DNA from: Bacillus sp. SB49
GTDB lineage: Bacteria > Bacillota > Bacilli > Bacillales > Halobacillaceae
NCBI RefSeq assembly: GCF_000469135.2
Contig: NZ_CP048117.1
Location: forward strand, 2,145,501-2,209,500
DNA length: 64,000 nt
Direction: 5' to 3'
Numbering within the stretch: position 1 is the first letter of the stretch; every line of letters begins with the position of its first letter. The notes beneath the pieces were generated by a model. That model was not told the DNA's origin and ran no database searches. It saw only the letters and a list, made by a program, of their open reading frames with translations. Position numbers and translations under genes: made by a program. Shown piece by piece: positions 42,722 to 52,011 of the stretch.

Positions 42722-42850
42722 TTATCGGCGCTTCCGGGCTTCTTCCGGCCCTTCCATCATCGTTGCACCATTGTAACTCAACTTTTGATCGCGATCCGAC
42801 TGAACCTTTCCAGAACGCTTCAATTTCTTCTCCTGACGATCTCTACCCAT
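42722..42850 (-). CDS. YpzI-like small protein
   Basis: 42 residues, strongly charged: MGRDRQEKKLKRSGKVQSDR, then DQKLSYNGATMMEGPEEARKRR. It resembles the YpzI-like small proteins of Bacillaceae. ATG 42850 follows GGGAGG. The frame continues upstream to 42913 but has no other ribosome site. It lies immediately before sspP on the same strand (17 bases), and the pair may be spore-related. Family assignment is from memory of the motif and not certain. Confidence 0.6.
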   Translation of the reverse strand: MGRDRQEKKLKRSGKVQSDRDQKLSYNGATMMEGPEEARKRR

Positions 42851-42909
42851 AAGAAAAAACCTCCCTTCCTGTTTAGTATGAAACAGAAAAGAAGGCTCAT
42901 TCCTGGGAA

Positions 42910-44157
42910 TCACTTTTTAAAATCATCAAGGAAATCCTTTTGAAAACTGGTCGTCACTGGACTCTCCTCTTTGTCCGTCAATCTCCGGAACGGGTTCTTC
43001 CCATATTTATCCGTAAGCTCATCGATCGCTTTGTAAAGCCTTTCTTTCCCGGCATACTGCTCATAATTGAAAAGGTCCAGCTGCTGGGTAACTTCGGACT
43101 TCTCTGCGAGATCACTTGCGGTCACTCCAAGCAGACGGACGGGCTGCTGATTCCAATGCTCATCGAAAAGCCGGATGGCGATTTGGAATAAGTCGTCTGT
43201 CGTCGCAATGAAATCGCGCAGTTGTCTGCTTCTTGTAACGGTCTTCCTGTCATGATAACGAATCATCAGCTGCACATTCCGGGCCAGTACATTTTTGCTC
43301 TTCATCCTTGCCTCTACTTTACCTGATAAGCGGCGGAGAACGGAGCGGATCTCATGATCATCCACCGTGTCTGCCGGCAGCGTGGTTGAAGTTCCAATAC
43401 TTTTGAACTCATGAACAGCATCAGGGTCAACGGGGCGGTCATCTAATCCGTTGGCACGATTTTTAAGCCGCTCTCCATTAATACCGAGGACCCTCTTCAG
43501 CTCTAAAGCAGAATGGGAAGCAAGATGTCCAATGTTCTCTATCCCAAGCCGTCTGAGCTTCTCTGCTGTTTTCTGACCTACACCGTACATTTCTTCAATT
43601 GGAAGCGGCCAAAGCTGTTCATCAAGCTTTCGTTTCCTTAAAATCGTAATTCCCATCGGTTTTTTCATATCCGATGCCATCTTGGCAAGGAATTTGTTCG
43701 GCGCAATTCCTATACTGCAGGGGAGATCCAGCTCATTCGCTATGCGCTGCTGGATTTTTTCTGCAATTTCAGGAGGGGAGCCTTGATCCTCACAGTCCGT
43801 TATATCCATATACCCTTCATCGATGGAAACGGGCTGGACAGTCGGCGTCACATCGGAAAGGATTTTGAACATTTCTTTTGATGCAGCCCGATACCTTTCG
43901 AAATTGGGGCGCATGACGATTAAATCCGGACATAAACGTTTTGCCTCACCGACAAGCATGGTCGTTTTCACCCCGTATTTACGGGCTTCGTAGCTGCTCG
44001 TTACGACAATCCCCTTCCGTTCTTCAGGGTTTCCTGCAATCGCTAGTGGTTTCCCTTTCAAAGCCGGATCATAGGCAGCTTCGACGGATGCATAAAAGCT
44101 GTTCATATCCACATGAAAAATGACCCGGCCGTTCTTTGGGTACCATTTCGATGACAT
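42910..44157 (-). CDS. dinB: DNA polymerase IV
   Basis: Y-family translesion polymerase (PolY1/YqjH type), 415 residues. Catalytic acidic residues in VIFHVDMNSFYASVE and QPVSIDEGYMDITD; steric gate region FYASV; fingers VTSSYEARKYGVKT; thumb SIGIAPNKFLAKMASDMKKP; helix-hairpin-helix GVGQKTAEKLRRLGI; and a beta-clamp motif QLDLFNY near the C-terminus. Followed by the YpzI-like and sspP genes on the same strand. A weaker SOS-like box lies 25 bases upstream. Confidence 0.95.
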   Translation of the reverse strand: MSSKWYPKNGRVIFHVDMNSFYASVEAAYDPALKGKPLAIAGNPEERKGIVVTSSYEARKYGVKTTMLVGEAKRLCPDLIVMRPNFERYRAASKEMFKILSDVTPTVQPVSIDEGYMDITDCEDQGSPPEIAEKIQQRIANELDLPCSIGIAPNKFLAKMASDMKKPMGITILRKRKLDEQLWPLPIEEMYGVGQKTAEKLRRLGIENIGHLASHSALELKRVLGINGERLKNRANGLDDRPVDPDAVHEFKSIGTSTTLPADTVDDHEIRSVLRRLSGKVEARMKSKNVLARNVQLMIRYHDRKTVTRSRQLRDFIATTDDLFQIAIRLFDEHWNQQPVRLLGVTASDLAEKSEVTQQLDLFNYEQYAGKERLYKAIDELTDKYGKNPFRRLTDKEESPVTTSFQKDFLDDFKK

Positions 44158-44180
44158 ACAACTTCCCTTCTTCCTCCATT

Positions 44181-44194
44181 AGAACATCTGTTCT
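44181..44194 (-). promoter_or_regulatory. possible LexA box of dinB
   Basis: AGAACAGATGTTCT on the minus strand keeps the GAAC-N4-GTTC core of the SOS box but lacks the flanking C and G of CGAACATATGTTCG. Confidence 0.5.
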
Positions 44195-44273
44195 TCCATT
44201 ATATCAAAAACGAGCCGGTTAATCATGAAAAGGACCTCGGAATAATATTCCCACGCAATGTCCGGGGGAAGAT

Positions 44274-44309
44274 AAAAAAGAACCTTCCCTTTAAAAACGG
44301 GAAGGTTCT
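44274..44309 (-). terminator. terminator after yqjE
   Basis: AGAACCTTCCC/GGGAAGGTTCT stem (44279-44289 with 44299-44309), followed on the minus strand by six T. Confidence 0.9.
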
Positions 44310-44316
44310 TGTAAAA

Positions 44317-45441
44317 TTATTTTGCTACTTCTTCTACAATTGCTGTTACATATTCGGCGATTTTCTCCAACTCACCGACCGGCATGCGTTCGTTCGTAGT
44401 ATGGATCTCCTCGTAGCCGACGCTTAAATTGACGGTAGGAATGCCGTGCCCCGCGATGACGTTCGCATCACTTCCTCCACCACTCGTCAACAGTTCACTC
44501 TCACGGCCGATACGCTTGGCTGCAGCCCTTGCGACTTCGACCACTTCGTCCCCGGCTGCCTGCTTATAGCCCGGGTACATCACTTGGACATCAAGTTCAA
44601 CATCTCCATCCATTTCTTCTGCCGTTTCCAAGAACGCCTGTTTCATTTTCTCTACCTGCTCTTCCATCTTAGCAGGGTTCAGGGAACGGGCTTCAGCCAA
44701 AATTTCGACATGGTCACAAACGATATTCGTTTTCTGTCCACCTTCGAAACGTCCGATATTGGCAGTCGTTTCATCATCGATACGGCCAAGCGGCATTTTA
44801 GCAATAGCGCGGGACGCAAGCGTAATCGCCGAGACACCTTTTTCAGGCGCTACACCAGCATGGGCTGTTTTCCCTTTAACGACGGCATTGATCTTTGCCT
44901 GGGTAGGCGCTGCAATAATAATGTTTCCCACCTGCCCGTCACTGTCGATAGCGTAGCCGAACTTCGCTTTAAGAAGCGTGCTGTCCAATGCTTTGGCTCC
45001 GACAAGACCGCTTTCCTCTCCGACAGTGATGACAAACTGGATATCTCCGTGTTCTACTTTGTTTTCCTCAATAGATCGAATAGCTTCCAGTATAGCGGCC
45101 AAGCCCGCTTTGTCGTCCGCCCCCAATATCGTCGTTCCATCTGTAATGATATACCCGTCCTCTACGGAAGGATTGACGCCGTTCCCGGGGACGACCGTAT
45201 CCATGTGAGACGTAAAGTAGATCGTATCGACCCCTTCCTTCGTGCCTTTCCAATTACAAATAAGGTTGTTGGCGGCATGTCCGGTTTCTTCCGCGGCATT
45301 GTCTTCAAGCACTTCAAGCCCAAGCGCTTCGAATTTATCTTTTAACACACGGGATATTTCCGCTTCCTGACCAGTTTCCGAATCAATTTGAACCAGTTCC
45401 AGGAATTCTTCCAATAAACGTTCTTTGTTGATTGCTACCAT
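44317..45441 (-). CDS. yqjE: M20/PepT-like peptidase (YqjE)
   Basis: 374 residues of the tripeptidase T-like M20 group. Metal ligands in FTSHMDTVVPG, the bridging Asp in TILGADDKAGLAAI, the catalytic Glu pair in VITVGEESGLVGA, Asp in GYAIDSDGQVG, and the closing His in VGYEEIHTTNERM. A dimerisation domain about 180-290 has KTAHAGVAPEKGVSA. ATG 45441 follows AGGAGG. Probably digests short peptides in the cytoplasm. It has its own terminator, separate from the yqjD unit. Confidence 0.9.
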   Translation of the reverse strand: MVAINKERLLEEFLELVQIDSETGQEAEISRVLKDKFEALGLEVLEDNAAEETGHAANNLICNWKGTKEGVDTIYFTSHMDTVVPGNGVNPSVEDGYIITDGTTILGADDKAGLAAILEAIRSIEENKVEHGDIQFVITVGEESGLVGAKALDSTLLKAKFGYAIDSDGQVGNIIIAAPTQAKINAVVKGKTAHAGVAPEKGVSAITLASRAIAKMPLGRIDDETTANIGRFEGGQKTNIVCDHVEILAEARSLNPAKMEEQVEKMKQAFLETAEEMDGDVELDVQVMYPGYKQAAGDEVVEVARAAAKRIGRESELLTSGGGSDANVIAGHGIPTVNLSVGYEEIHTTNERMPVGELEKIAEYVTAIVEEVAK

Positions 45442-45509
45442 CTATAGGTCCTCCTTCATATGTAACACGTTCCACTTAGTACGTTAGCGGAACTGGAGAG
45501 TCGTGTCAA

Positions 45510-47057
45510 TCAGAGCGGGATGTTTCCGTGCTTTTTATACGGTCTGTCCTCCTGCTTATTCCGTAGCATATCCAACGAACGAATAAGCACCTTCCGTGTT
45601 TCTCTTGGATCAATGACGTCATCAATCATGCCGAGACCTGCAGCGACATATGGATTAGCGAACCGCTCCCGATATTCGTCAATCTTCCTACTCCTTGTCT
45701 CTTCCGGTGCATCACTGTCCTTGATCTCTTTTGCGAATATAATGTTCGCTGCCCCTTCCGGCCCCATGACGGCTATCTCCGCATTGGGCCAGGCAAAAAC
45801 AAGATCTGCACCTATCGATTTACTGTTCAGTGCGACGTATGCCCCACCATATGCTTTCCGTGTAATAACCGTAAGCTTCGGAACGGTAGCTTCAGAATAG
45901 GCATATAAGATTTTTGCTCCGTGGCGGATAATGCCCCCGTGCTCCTGCTTGATCCCCGGGAAAAAACCGGTGACATCTTCAAATGTTATGATAGGAACAT
46001 TAAAGGAATCGCATGTTCGAATAAAACGGGCCGCCTTATCACTGGAGTCGATATCGAGCCCCCCTGCCATGTACTTTGGCTGATTACAAACGAGCCCTAC
46101 GGACTTCCCTTTTATGCGGGCGAAACCGACGACAATATTCTTTGCGAAGTCTTTATGGATTTCAAAGAAAGATTGATCGTCAACTACTTCATCAATAATG
46201 ATCCGTACATCATAAGGGCGAACAGGATCGAATGGAATTATATCAGTCAGATCGGGTCGATAGTCATCCTCTTCGCTTCCCTCCAATACTTCCGGCAGTT
46301 CTTTGTTGTTTTGAGGAAGATAGCAAAGCAGATCGCGGACGGCGTCCAATGCACCCGCTTCATCTGCTGCCTTCAAATGAGCGTTCCCACTCAAGGAATT
46401 ATGAACGCCTGCCCCACCGAGGTCCTCGGCAGAAATCTTCTCTCCCGTTACGGTTTCTATGACTTTTGGACCTGTAATGAACATCTGCGACGTCTTTTCG
46501 ACCATAATGACGAAATCCGTGATAGCAGGAGAGTAAACGGCACCGCCTGCACACGGCCCCATAATGACGGAAATCTGAGGAATGACTCCGGAATAAATAG
46601 AATTCCGATAAAATACCTGACCATATCCGTCCAAAGAAGAAACGCCCTCCTGAATTCTCGCTCCGCCGGAATCATTAAGTCCGATAAACGGCGTTCCATT
46701 TTTGACCGCGAGATCCATAACTGCCGCAATCTTCTTGGCATGCATTTCGCCAAGGGCACCTCCGTACACAGTGAAATCCTGAGCGAACAAATAGACGTCG
46801 CGGTTGTTTATCTTCCCGAATCCGGTGACAACTCCTTCCCCGGGAGCCGTTTTCCCATCCATACCGAATGCGTCATGCCTGTGCTCCATAAATGGATTCA
46901 GCTCGACAAACGTCCCTTCATCCAAGAGGTATTCCACCCGCTCACGCGCCGTCCACTTTCCTTTTTCATGCTGCTTTTCAATGCGGTCGTCTCCGCCGCC
47001 AAGCTCAACCTGGCGCCGTTTATCATACAGTTCATTTATTTTATCAAAAATATCCAT
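45510..47057 (-). CDS. yqjD: acyl-CoA carboxylase carboxyltransferase (YqjD; propionyl/methylmalonyl-CoA type)
   Basis: 515 residues with fused beta and alpha carboxyltransferase halves, as in PccB/MmdA: QDFTVYGGALGEMHAKK, GLNDSGGARIQEGVSSLDGY, IMGPCAGGAVYSPA, then VGFARIKGKSVGLVCNQP, FEDVTGFFPGIKQEHGG and MGPEGAANIIF. It transfers carboxyl from biotin to propionyl-CoA, or acts in the reverse sense. No biotin carboxylase or biotin carrier gene is in the window, so the partner is elsewhere. ATG 47057 overlaps the preceding stop (TGATG). Third gene of the mutase unit. Confidence 0.88.
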   Translation of the reverse strand: MDIFDKINELYDKRRQVELGGGDDRIEKQHEKGKWTARERVEYLLDEGTFVELNPFMEHRHDAFGMDGKTAPGEGVVTGFGKINNRDVYLFAQDFTVYGGALGEMHAKKIAAVMDLAVKNGTPFIGLNDSGGARIQEGVSSLDGYGQVFYRNSIYSGVIPQISVIMGPCAGGAVYSPAITDFVIMVEKTSQMFITGPKVIETVTGEKISAEDLGGAGVHNSLSGNAHLKAADEAGALDAVRDLLCYLPQNNKELPEVLEGSEEDDYRPDLTDIIPFDPVRPYDVRIIIDEVVDDQSFFEIHKDFAKNIVVGFARIKGKSVGLVCNQPKYMAGGLDIDSSDKAARFIRTCDSFNVPIITFEDVTGFFPGIKQEHGGIIRHGAKILYAYSEATVPKLTVITRKAYGGAYVALNSKSIGADLVFAWPNAEIAVMGPEGAANIIFAKEIKDSDAPEETRSRKIDEYRERFANPYVAAGLGMIDDVIDPRETRKVLIRSLDMLRNKQEDRPYKKHGNIPL

Positions 47058-47869
47058 CACTCATCCCCCTTGCTTTCTACCATTTCATACAGCACACCGT
47101 TTGCCGCTTTCGGATGAAGGAACGCCACTCTCGTATCGTGGGCTCCCACAGCCGGTTCCTCATGGATCAGACGTACCCCCTGCTCCTTGTATTTCTTCAA
47201 ACGGGCATCCAAGTGATCGACTTCCACTGCGATGTGATGGATTCCTTCCCCTTTCTTCGTTAAGAAAGACTGGATCGGAGACTTATCGTTTAAAGGTTCC
47301 AGTAATTCTATCTTCGTTTCACCGATTTTCAAAAAAGCTACGCGCACTCCTTCCGAATTCACGGTCTCCACCGCTTCCAAAGACAGACCGAGCGTATGCT
47401 GATAAAAAGGAAGAACGGCATCAATGCTCTTAACGGCAATTCCGATGTGCGCGATGCGTTTCGGCTCTTCGAACATATCCCTTTGGACGAGCTGCTTGAT
47501 ATAAACGGCTATCGCATCTGTCGGGGAACCGCTCGTAAATATCTTGTTCACGCCATGCGACTCAAGGAATGGAATATCTTCTGCAGGTATGACTCCCCCT
47601 CCTATGACCGGAATGTCAGAAGCCCCCTGTGCAGCCAACGCTTCCACCACTTTAGGAAACAAAGACTTATGGGCACCGGAGAGAGAAGACAACCCGACGA
47701 CATCGACATCTTCCTGTATGGCCGCTCTTGCGATTTGAACTGCCGACTGACGAAGTCCTGTATAGATGACTTCCATCCCATGATCGCGGAGCGCCTGAGC
47801 GATGATCAATGCCCCTCGATCATGGCCGTCAAGACCCGGCTTTGCTACTAGTACACGTATTGGTTTCAT
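47057..47869 (-). CDS. fusion: methylmalonyl-CoA mutase B12-binding subunit + methylmalonyl-CoA epimerase
   Basis: 270 residues with two joined parts. Residues 1-133 are a cobalamin-binding domain: [20 protein letters not shown] carries the DxHxxG motif (His below the cobalt), followed by [16 protein letters not shown] and [15 protein letters not shown]. Residues about 137-268 are a VOC-fold epimerase: [40 protein letters not shown] and [24 protein letters not shown], with metal His and Glu residues. It supplies the small subunit to the mutase catalytic subunit just upstream and the (S)-to-(R) isomerisation of the substrate in one chain. In B. subtilis the epimerase (YqjC) is separate. Confidence 0.9.
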   Translation of the reverse strand: MKPIRVLVAKPGLDGHDRGALIIAQALRDHGMEVIYTGLRQSAVQIARAAIQEDVDVVGLSSLSGAHKSLFPKVVEALAAQGASDIPVIGGGVIPAEDIPFLESHGVNKIFTSGSPTDAIAVYIKQLVQRDMFEEPKRIAHIGIAVKSIDAVLPFYQHTLGLSLEAVETVNSEGVRVAFLKIGETKIELLEPLNDKSPIQSFLTKKGEGIHHIAVEVDHLDARLKKYKEQGVRLIHEEPAVGAHDTRVAFLHPKAANGVLYEMVESKGDE

Positions 47870-47884
47870 CTCTATCCTTCCTTT

Positions 47885-49534
47885 CTACATTCCCGTATAT
47901 TCTCCATACTCTTCTCGAAGTACGTTAGCAATTTCACCTACGGTCGCATACGCCTTCACTGCTTTGACTACATGCGGCATGACGTTTTCCGATCCTTTGG
48001 CGGCAGTGTGGAGTGCGTCCAGGCACGCGGCCACTTCTTCCGAGTCTCTTTCTTCCCTTACCTGCCTTGTCTTTTTCACTTGTGCTTTCTCTAGTGCTTC
48101 GTCTACTCTCAATAAGTCAGCATGGATCTCTTCTTCTATCCGAAACTCATTCATGCCGACAACAATGTCTTCTTTCGACTCGATCCGCTTCTGTGCTTCA
48201 TAGGCTGCCTGATGGATTTCCCGCTGCATATAACCTTCTTCCACCGCTTGGACAGCACCGCCAATTTCACGGATTCGATCCAGATATACATTCGCTTCTT
48301 TTTCTATCTGGTCCGTGAGTGCTTCCACATAGTACGAACCGGCCAGAGGATCAATCGTATCTGCTACTCCACTTTCATTTGCAATGATCTGCTGGGTACG
48401 AAGAGCAATCCGGGCTGATTCCTCTGTAGGAAGTGCGAGCGCTTCATCACGTGAATTCGTATGGAGGCTCTGTGTACCTCCCATGACGGCAGCGAGCGCC
48501 TGTAATGTCACCCGTACAATGTTATTATCCGGCTGCTGCGCTGTTAATGTACTGCCTCCTGTCTGTGTATGAAAACGCAGCTTCCAGCTCTTCGGATCCT
48601 TCGCACCAAAGTGTTCCTTCATGATGTTCGCCCACATCCTCCTGGCAGCCCTGAATTTTGCTGCTTCTTCAAAGAACTGATTGTGCGCGTTAAAGAAGAA
48701 GGCGAGGCGGGGGGCGAACTGATCGACTTTCAAACCGGCTTCGATAGCTGCATCGACGTAAGCCATCCCGTTGGCTATGGTAAAGGCAACTTCCTGAACG
48801 GCCGTCGACCCCGCTTCCCTGATATGGTAGCCTGAGATACTTATGGTATTGAACTTAGGCAGATGCTCCTGACAATAAGCAAAAATATCTGTAATCAACC
48901 GCATGGACGGCTTAGGCGGATAGATATACGTTCCGCGTGCAATATATTCCTTCAGGATATCGTTTTGAATCGTGCCTGTCAGAAGTTCCGGAGATACGCC
49001 CTGCTTTTCACCGACGGCAATATACATGGCAAGAAGAATACTCGCAGGGGCATTGATCGTCATGGACGTACTTACGCGGTCCAAAGGAATGTGATCAAAC
49101 AGCTGTTCCATGTCCTTAAGGGAATCAATCGCTACACCGACTTTCCCCACTTCGCCCTCTGCCATAGGATCATCGGAGTCATAGCCGATTTGAGTCGGTA
49201 AGTCGAAGGCAACAGACAGCCCTGTCTGCCCCTGCTCGAGAAGGTACCGAAATCTTCGGTTAGTTTCTTCTGCAGATCCGAAACCGGCGTACTGGCGCAT
49301 CGTCCAATATCTACTGCGGTACATGGTCGGCTGTATTCCCCTCGTGTAGGGATACTGGCCAGGATACCCATTCTTTGCTATGTAATGATCGTCAGGATTC
49401 TCCGGCGCATAAAGTCTGTCAATCGGTATTTCTGAACTCGTATAGAACGCTTCTTTGCGCTCCGGAAACCGTTTTATTGTCTTTTCCACTGCTTCTTCCC
49501 ATTTATTTTTATTATCACTTGATGAATGCTTCAC
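47885..49534 (-). CDS. mutB: methylmalonyl-CoA mutase, catalytic (large) subunit
   Basis: 549 residues, the split form that lacks the B12-binding domain, which is encoded by the next gene. It isomerises (R)-methylmalonyl-CoA to succinyl-CoA. Mutase signature blocks: [77 protein letters not shown] and [20 protein letters not shown]. The start is GTG, with AAGGAGG 8 bases upstream. Gap to the fusion gene is 15 bases. The chaperone gene meaB is not in the window. Confidence 0.93.
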   Translation of the reverse strand: MKHSSSDNKNKWEEAVEKTIKRFPERKEAFYTSSEIPIDRLYAPENPDDHYIAKNGYPGQYPYTRGIQPTMYRSRYWTMRQYAGFGSAEETNRRFRYLLEQGQTGLSVAFDLPTQIGYDSDDPMAEGEVGKVGVAIDSLKDMEQLFDHIPLDRVSTSMTINAPASILLAMYIAVGEKQGVSPELLTGTIQNDILKEYIARGTYIYPPKPSMRLITDIFAYCQEHLPKFNTISISGYHIREAGSTAVQEVAFTIANGMAYVDAAIEAGLKVDQFAPRLAFFFNAHNQFFEEAAKFRAARRMWANIMKEHFGAKDPKSWKLRFHTQTGGSTLTAQQPDNNIVRVTLQALAAVMGGTQSLHTNSRDEALALPTEESARIALRTQQIIANESGVADTIDPLAGSYYVEALTDQIEKEANVYLDRIREIGGAVQAVEEGYMQREIHQAAYEAQKRIESKEDIVVGMNEFRIEEEIHADLLRVDEALEKAQVKKTRQVREERDSEEVAACLDALHTAAKGSENVMPHVVKAVKAYATVGEIANVLREEYGEYTGM

Positions 49535-49708
49535 AGGAAAAACCTCCTTATACAGTCCAATCTCCTTCTAGCATACCAGAAATAAAGCGCTTACCTGTCT
49601 AAAAATTACTATTATTCACAAGATAATTGTAAATGGTCAAACAACCTTGTCCAATTTCTCTTTTTTATGTAAAATATGAGTCAGGATGGACGAGAAGGGG
49701 GTTACACC

Positions 49709-49822
49709 TTGGCTGGAAATAAGAAATCGAAACGCGAACGCCGCATGAAAGTTATCATTTATCTGATGATCCTTTCCATGGTTTTATCAACCCTGTTGGC
49801 AGGCGCAAGCTTTTTCCTATAA
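49709..49822 (+). CDS. Prli42-type membrane miniprotein
   Basis: 37 residues from a TTG start with AGAAGGGGG 7 bases upstream. Basic N-terminus LAGNKKSKRERRMK, then a single hydrophobic helix VIIYLMILSMVLSTLLAGAS ending FFL. This layout and the xVxYLMxxxMVxxTLLAG core match Prli42, the miniprotein that anchors the stressosome to the membrane in Listeria and is conserved in Bacillales. An internal ATG at 49745 is possible but would drop the basic segment. A bidirectional terminator follows at once. Confidence 0.7.
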   Translation: MAGNKKSKRERRMKVIIYLMILSMVLSTLLAGASFFL

Positions 49823-49825
49823 TTT

Positions 49826-49870
49826 AAAAAAGACCGAAGCGACTGTTTATGCCGCTTCGGTCTTTTCTTT
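49826..49870. terminator. bidirectional terminator
   Basis: AAGACCGAAGCG/CGCTTCGGTCTT stem (49830-49841 with 49853-49864), A-run left and T-run right. Serves the miniprotein gene rightward and the L,D-transpeptidase gene leftward. Confidence 0.9.
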
Positions 49871-50382
49871 TATGGCTGTATCATTTCTTTCCATTTATTC
49901 TTTTCCCATTGATCATGCACGGCTTTCATATCCGCGTCTGTGTCGACAATAACAACGTCCATCTCCACTGGTACCAGTTCGTAAAGCCGCTCGACATCCT
50001 CGTTTAACAGCCGAACACACCCCGCTGACACGGATTTCCCAATCGAATCAGGACGATTCGTCCCATGGATGCCGTACATTCGACCATCGGTGCCTCTGGC
50101 ATCAAAACCGATCCACCTTGTACCAAGGGGATTCTCTGGATCTCCTCCGGGAATATCGAGTTTCCGATAATAAGGATCTTCTGCTTTTACTTTGATGGAA
50201 AAGATGCCTTCCGGAGTTAAATCTTTTGTCTTCCCAACCGCTGCATCTGCACGGAACACCGGCTTGGAATTCTTGAATAAGACAAGCTCGTGGGTTGCTT
50301 TATTGACTATAATAACGGAATCTTCCATAACCGGTGGAAAGAGAGGGCCTGTCAACAATAGGACTAATGCGAGTATCTTCAT
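49870..50382 (-). CDS. L,D-transpeptidase (YkuD family), secreted
   Basis: 170 residues. Short N-terminal hydrophobic signal (MKILALVLLLTGPLFPP), then the YkuD domain: VNKATHELVLFKNSKPV, TPEGIFSI, and the catalytic block MYGIHGTNR ... SVSAGCVRL with His and Cys of the HxxN...SxGCxR motif. It would form or edit peptide cross-links in peptidoglycan at the wall side of the membrane. No LysM or PG-binding domain, so it is a minimal form. It lies 46 bases after yqjA on the same strand. Confidence 0.88.
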   Translation of the reverse strand: MKILALVLLLTGPLFPPVMEDSVIIVNKATHELVLFKNSKPVFRADAAVGKTKDLTPEGIFSIKVKAEDPYYRKLDIPGGDPENPLGTRWIGFDARGTDGRMYGIHGTNRPDSIGKSVSAGCVRLLNEDVERLYELVPVEMDVVIVDTDADMKAVHDQWEKNKWKEMIQP

Positions 50383-50428
50383 GATCTGTCAACCTCTTTT
50401 AGTCCAAGTTTCCCCCGAGGAAGACGGG

Positions 50429-51379
50429 CTATACATCACTCTTCTTGAAGGAGCGTTTAATGATCAAATATTCCTCAATTTCATTCAACAAATGGTAGAG
50501 GCTTGCTCTGATTTCAAATTCTTCTCTCGTTTCCGGAAGCTTGTCTTCCCGGAACTCTTCTTTCATTTCTTTCAATTTTCTTAAGTAAATGAGGGCCGTA
50601 TTTCCAGGATGTATTCCTTTTGCCAACTCCTCAAAAAAGTCAGCGATTTGGTGGCCGTGTTTATCCGATCCCGATATCCGGCTTACCAGGGGAAGCATAC
50701 GTTCCAAGAGCTCAAACTGTTTTGTCCGCATGTGGAAATAATGGTAGTGATGATTATGGGACCGAAGCAGATGGTTTTCCACTTCTCTGTAAGACAGCGA
50801 TTTGGCCTTCTCCAAAAGAGCAGCCGTCTCTGTTAATTCTCTCCCTGTCCAGTCATAGTCCCCTTTTCTAAGGAATTGAGCAATCTCTCCCATGATGATC
50901 GAGAAATTCTCTTCAATCTCATCCCGGTATTTCTTCAGTTCGCTGTCCAGATTCGGCATATACAAGTTAAGAATTAATGCCGTCCCGATACCGACAGCAA
51001 TCAGGCAGATTTCGTTCCATATGATATTAACCCCGATATTACCGGATCCGTATAAATGAAGGATAATGACAGAACTTGTTACGATTCCAGGTGATACTTT
51101 CAACCAGACCGTGACCGGAATAAATGCAAAAAGCATAAGTCCGATCGCAATGGGGTTATATCCAAGCAATTCAAAGAATACGAAAGAGAACACCATAGCG
51201 AGCAAGCAGGCGGCAAAACGGTGCCATGCGCTAAGGAAAGATCTTTTTCTTGTGACTTGGATGCAGAGAATGGTCAATATACCTGCCGAAGCAAAATTCT
51301 CCAGTTGCAACAATTGGGCAATCCAAATGGCGATCGGTGTGCCCAATGCCGTCTTGATGGTTCTGTAGCCGATTTTCAC
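50429..51379 (-). CDS. yqjA: aromatic acid exporter-like membrane protein (YqjA)
   Basis: 316 residues. N-terminal half with 5-6 hydrophobic segments (KIGYRTIKTALGTPIAIWIA, AGILTILCIQVTRKRS, VTSSVIILHLYGSGNI), C-terminal half cytoplasmic and helical with a coiled-coil-like stretch DSELKKYRDEIEENFSIIM. Typical of the FUSC/ArAE_1 YqjA family. GTG 51379 is taken as start because GAGGTGGAG lies 7 bases upstream; GTG 51391 is possible. Substrate unknown. Confidence 0.82.
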   Translation of the reverse strand: MKIGYRTIKTALGTPIAIWIAQLLQLENFASAGILTILCIQVTRKRSFLSAWHRFAACLLAMVFSFVFFELLGYNPIAIGLMLFAFIPVTVWLKVSPGIVTSSVIILHLYGSGNIGVNIIWNEICLIAVGIGTALILNLYMPNLDSELKKYRDEIEENFSIIMGEIAQFLRKGDYDWTGRELTETAALLEKAKSLSYREVENHLLRSHNHHYHYFHMRTKQFELLERMLPLVSRISGSDKHGHQIADFFEELAKGIHPGNTALIYLRKLKEMKEEFREDKLPETREEFEIRASLYHLLNEIEEYLIIKRSFKKSDV

Positions 51380-51474
51380 GTATTTCTCCACCTCAATTTT
51401 CTTAGTCCCTTCCTTCCCGCACAGGGAAGCAAAAGAGGACCTTTGTCTATTAACAAAGATCCTCGTTAGGATGC

Positions 51475-51906
51475 TTAAACTTCCTCGCAGTATTCTTCGA
51501 AGCTCCGCTGAAGCTTACCGATTACTTCCATCGGTTCGAAGCCTTCGATGTCATGACGTTCCACCATCGTCTGGATCTTTCCGTCTTTCAAAAGAGCAAA
51601 GGACGGGGAGGAAGGTGGAAAACCTTCGAAGTATTCTCTTGCACGTTCCGTTGCCTCTTTATCCTGACCGGCGAAAACGGTGACCAGCTGATCCGGGCGC
51701 TTATCATAATGGATCGCATGAGCAGCTGCCGGTCTCGCGATTCCCCCTGCACAGCCACAAACGGAGTTGATCATGACGAGCGTCGTTCCTTTCTTTGTAA
51801 GCGCAGCGTCTACATCCTCAGGCGTCGTTAATTGTGTATAGCCTGCTCCTGTAATTTCTTCCCGAGCTTTTGTAACAACATCGTTCATGAAAATATTAAA
51901 ATCCAT
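51475..51906 (-). CDS. brxB: bacilliredoxin BrxB (YqiW)
   Basis: 143 residues of the BrxA/BrxB family (DUF1094), which removes bacillithiol from S-bacillithiolated proteins. The active site is the CGC motif in [36 protein letters not shown] and [14 protein letters not shown] are also conserved. ATG 51906 is chosen because AAAGGGG precedes it and the usual length is 144-145; the open frame extends upstream to 52152 but crosses the bkdB terminator. Implies that the organism makes bacillithiol. Confidence 0.93.
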   Translation of the reverse strand: MDFNIFMNDVVTKAREEITGAGYTQLTTPEDVDAALTKKGTTLVMINSVCGCAGGIARPAAAHAIHYDKRPDQLVTVFAGQDKEATERAREYFEGFPPSSPSFALLKDGKIQTMVERHDIEGFEPMEVIGKLQRSFEEYCEEV

Positions 51907-52011
51907 GTGACATGGCCCCTTTTCTATAAATACTATGAACATTTTACCAACATATCCGGCTGCTTTCAATTGAATTGCGACTGGAAATTCAAGTCTGCTT
52001 CCGAAAAAAGA

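Noticed and set aside
44446-45345. 299-codon open frame on the plus strand
   Set aside because: Antisense to the peptidase gene yqjE; low-complexity, Phe/Arg-rich product without domain features.
45921-47117. 398-codon open frame on the plus strand
   Set aside because: It is the antisense shadow of yqjD. The minus strand has a clear carboxyltransferase, while this frame has no ribosome site and no recognisable domain.
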